DNA from: Psococerastis gibbosa
Lineage: Eukaryota > Arthropoda > Insecta > Psocodea > Psocidae
NCBI GenBank assembly: GCA_963971405.1
Contig: OZ020492.1
Span: 16,207,704 to 16,271,703, forward strand
Length of the DNA stretch: 64,000 nucleotides
Reading direction: 5' to 3'
Shown here piece by piece: positions 62,609 through 64,000 of the stretch. A program made the translations under genes and the position numbers. Positions within the stretch are counted from its first letter, which is position 1; every line of letters starts with the position of its first letter. Below the pieces are notes generated by a model. The model was given only the letters and a program-made list of their open reading frames with translations, had not been told where the DNA came from and ran no database searches.

Positions 62609-64000
62609 TAATGTCCTAAATCCATGGGGACGTTGGTATTAGACAAGGGACCTATGGGTCACTGTAAAAAGTCCATTAAAAAAAAACCTCTAACACCATA
62701 TAAGGAATGAACTGAATACAATTGATTTATGAAGAATTTTTTTTACACGAGATAGGATCACAGTCGCCCTCCCCCCCCCCCCTGGCTTCTGTCTCGAAAC
62801 TGTGAAATATAATCTATTTGTTCAGCAACCCCGCACGTTGATAGATGCTATTTAGCACTGCCAACGAAAAATCCAAAATCATAAAAAAACCAGACTTTTA
62901 ATATTGACAAAATGTGAAGAATTTTCAATCAATGTAAACCAAAGGGAAAATTCTAACGAAATAAAAAAAGGAATAACTTGACGAAAGGGGGCTAATCAAA
63001 AAGGTTCCTTCGAGAGAAGCTCTGTTGATTTTCCAGTTTTATTCCATCCCCCCTCCCCATTCACCCATTCATTCATATTGCATGCTTCAGAATTTTTCAT
63101 CCAAGCCACTACAATAATTCTAGAGTGTTTACACCCGGTTTTGATGATCCAACCTCGATTTTAGAATTTCCGCTTAGTTAAATCATACACCCTTGTCAAT
63201 TACTACTAGCTTCTAACTCTTATCTACTCTAAATGCCCTTTTCTGTCCCTCTCCCTTACCGTTCCGGGCATTAATTCTGCTTGAAAGGCTCTTTTGTATT
63301 ATTTTTTGGAGTTTGAACGGTCTAGTAAGTTTAGAGAAGGTATTCAGGTACCGTGCATATATATCCTTTCCAAATACTTAAACTTTCCGACGCGGTATGT
63401 GCTTTTTACGTTAGAATTTTTTACCCTTGTATCTTGATGTAGTACCTGATGCATTTTCAGCTTATTGTTTCAACCCCTTTTACCCCGATAGGTATGGGAC
63501 ACGGCATTTTATCGGGTGCAGGGGGGGGGGGTGGTTACAAACATACAATCGTATGCTGGAATTCATTTACGAGAATATAATTTCTTAGCACCCTTTCTGC
63601 ATGAGTCTGTAGTTACTGTTGGTATTCGTTTGGCCCACAATGGTTTGGAGGCTTGAAGCAAAAGGCTGAGGCGAGGCCGTTATAAGCCAATGGAAAGTTC
63701 AAGAAACTAGAGGCAGTGGGGTTTGACGCATTCTGACTGCAGAAACCATTTCATTTACAGACTAAGACGCAAATTAGAGTTTTTATTTTAATTTCCTGGT
63801 GCACAGCGTTAGGCCAAGCAGCAACAATTTCGGGGGAGGATATTGTTCTATTTTGGAATAATTTACATAGTGCCAAGCCTTTGTGTTTCAACTTGCTATG
63901 GTATGAATCAGGGAACCCACTGATTATAGTGTATTCCAAACCAGACTTATTTCTAAATCGGAAATCGAAGTGGCACAGGTTGGCTTACACTTCTCTAATA
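62609..64000. other. right flank, nothing recognised
   Basis: C12 run at 62770 and G10 at 63521 are MITE-type remnants. No coding exon of either zinc-finger gene could be found here. Confidence 0.4.

Overview
This is an AT-rich, intron-bearing, repeat-saturated nuclear sequence from an animal, most likely an arthropod. The reasons are GT-AG introns around short coding exons, BTB/C2H2 and C/EBP-PAR type bZIP transcription-factor genes, many tRNA-derived SINEs, non-LTR retrotransposon scraps, hAT-type MITEs, and Helentron/DINE-1-like elements with GTCY microsatellites. A short TTAGG-like run near position 212 fits but is weak evidence. I cannot name the species.

Genes. (1) Plus strand, 814-12024: a five-exon bZIP gene whose exons join in frame to a 283-residue protein. 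Its three middle exons (5732-5854, 8560-8688, 9417-9542) are tandem duplicates of one another, and a fourth decayed copy lies at 11450-11535. (2) Minus strand, 28034-18251: a four-exon BTB/zinc-finger gene, every junction in phase 0, giving about 403 residues (BTB exon, Pro-rich linker, acidic/basic linker, terminal exon with two C2H2 fingers). (3) Minus strand, about 55943-51263 (possibly from 56322): a second zinc-finger gene that contains two paralogous linker exons and ends in an exon whose third finger is broken by a CGTT microsatellite. (4) A weak two-exon candidate on the plus strand (33403-35050) with a coding-like tandem repeat.

Repeats fill most of the rest. The dominant family is an 0.85-1 kb element with a 5' hairpin, 14-bp subterminal inverted repeats, a GTCY microsatellite, and a CGAGT/ACTCG hairpin 11 nt from its 3' end. 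A duplicated intron supplies an empty site showing insertion with no target duplication, which matches Helentron-associated elements (HINE/DINE-1-like). About 17 copies or fragments are present. A second layer is short hAT-type MITEs, many with 8-bp target duplications and long G or C runs. A third layer is two tRNA-like families: one SINE and one palindromic family whose arms end in tRNA-like sequence. LINE remnants include two reverse-transcriptase pieces and many C-terminal fragments.

Large structures: a 3.1-kb foldback at 1753-4888 whose loop and arms carry remains of an unidentified mobile-element protein, and a roughly 1.6-2.2 kb inverted duplication (48760-50365 and 60165-62415). Comparing the paralogous copies identifies several younger insertions to the base.
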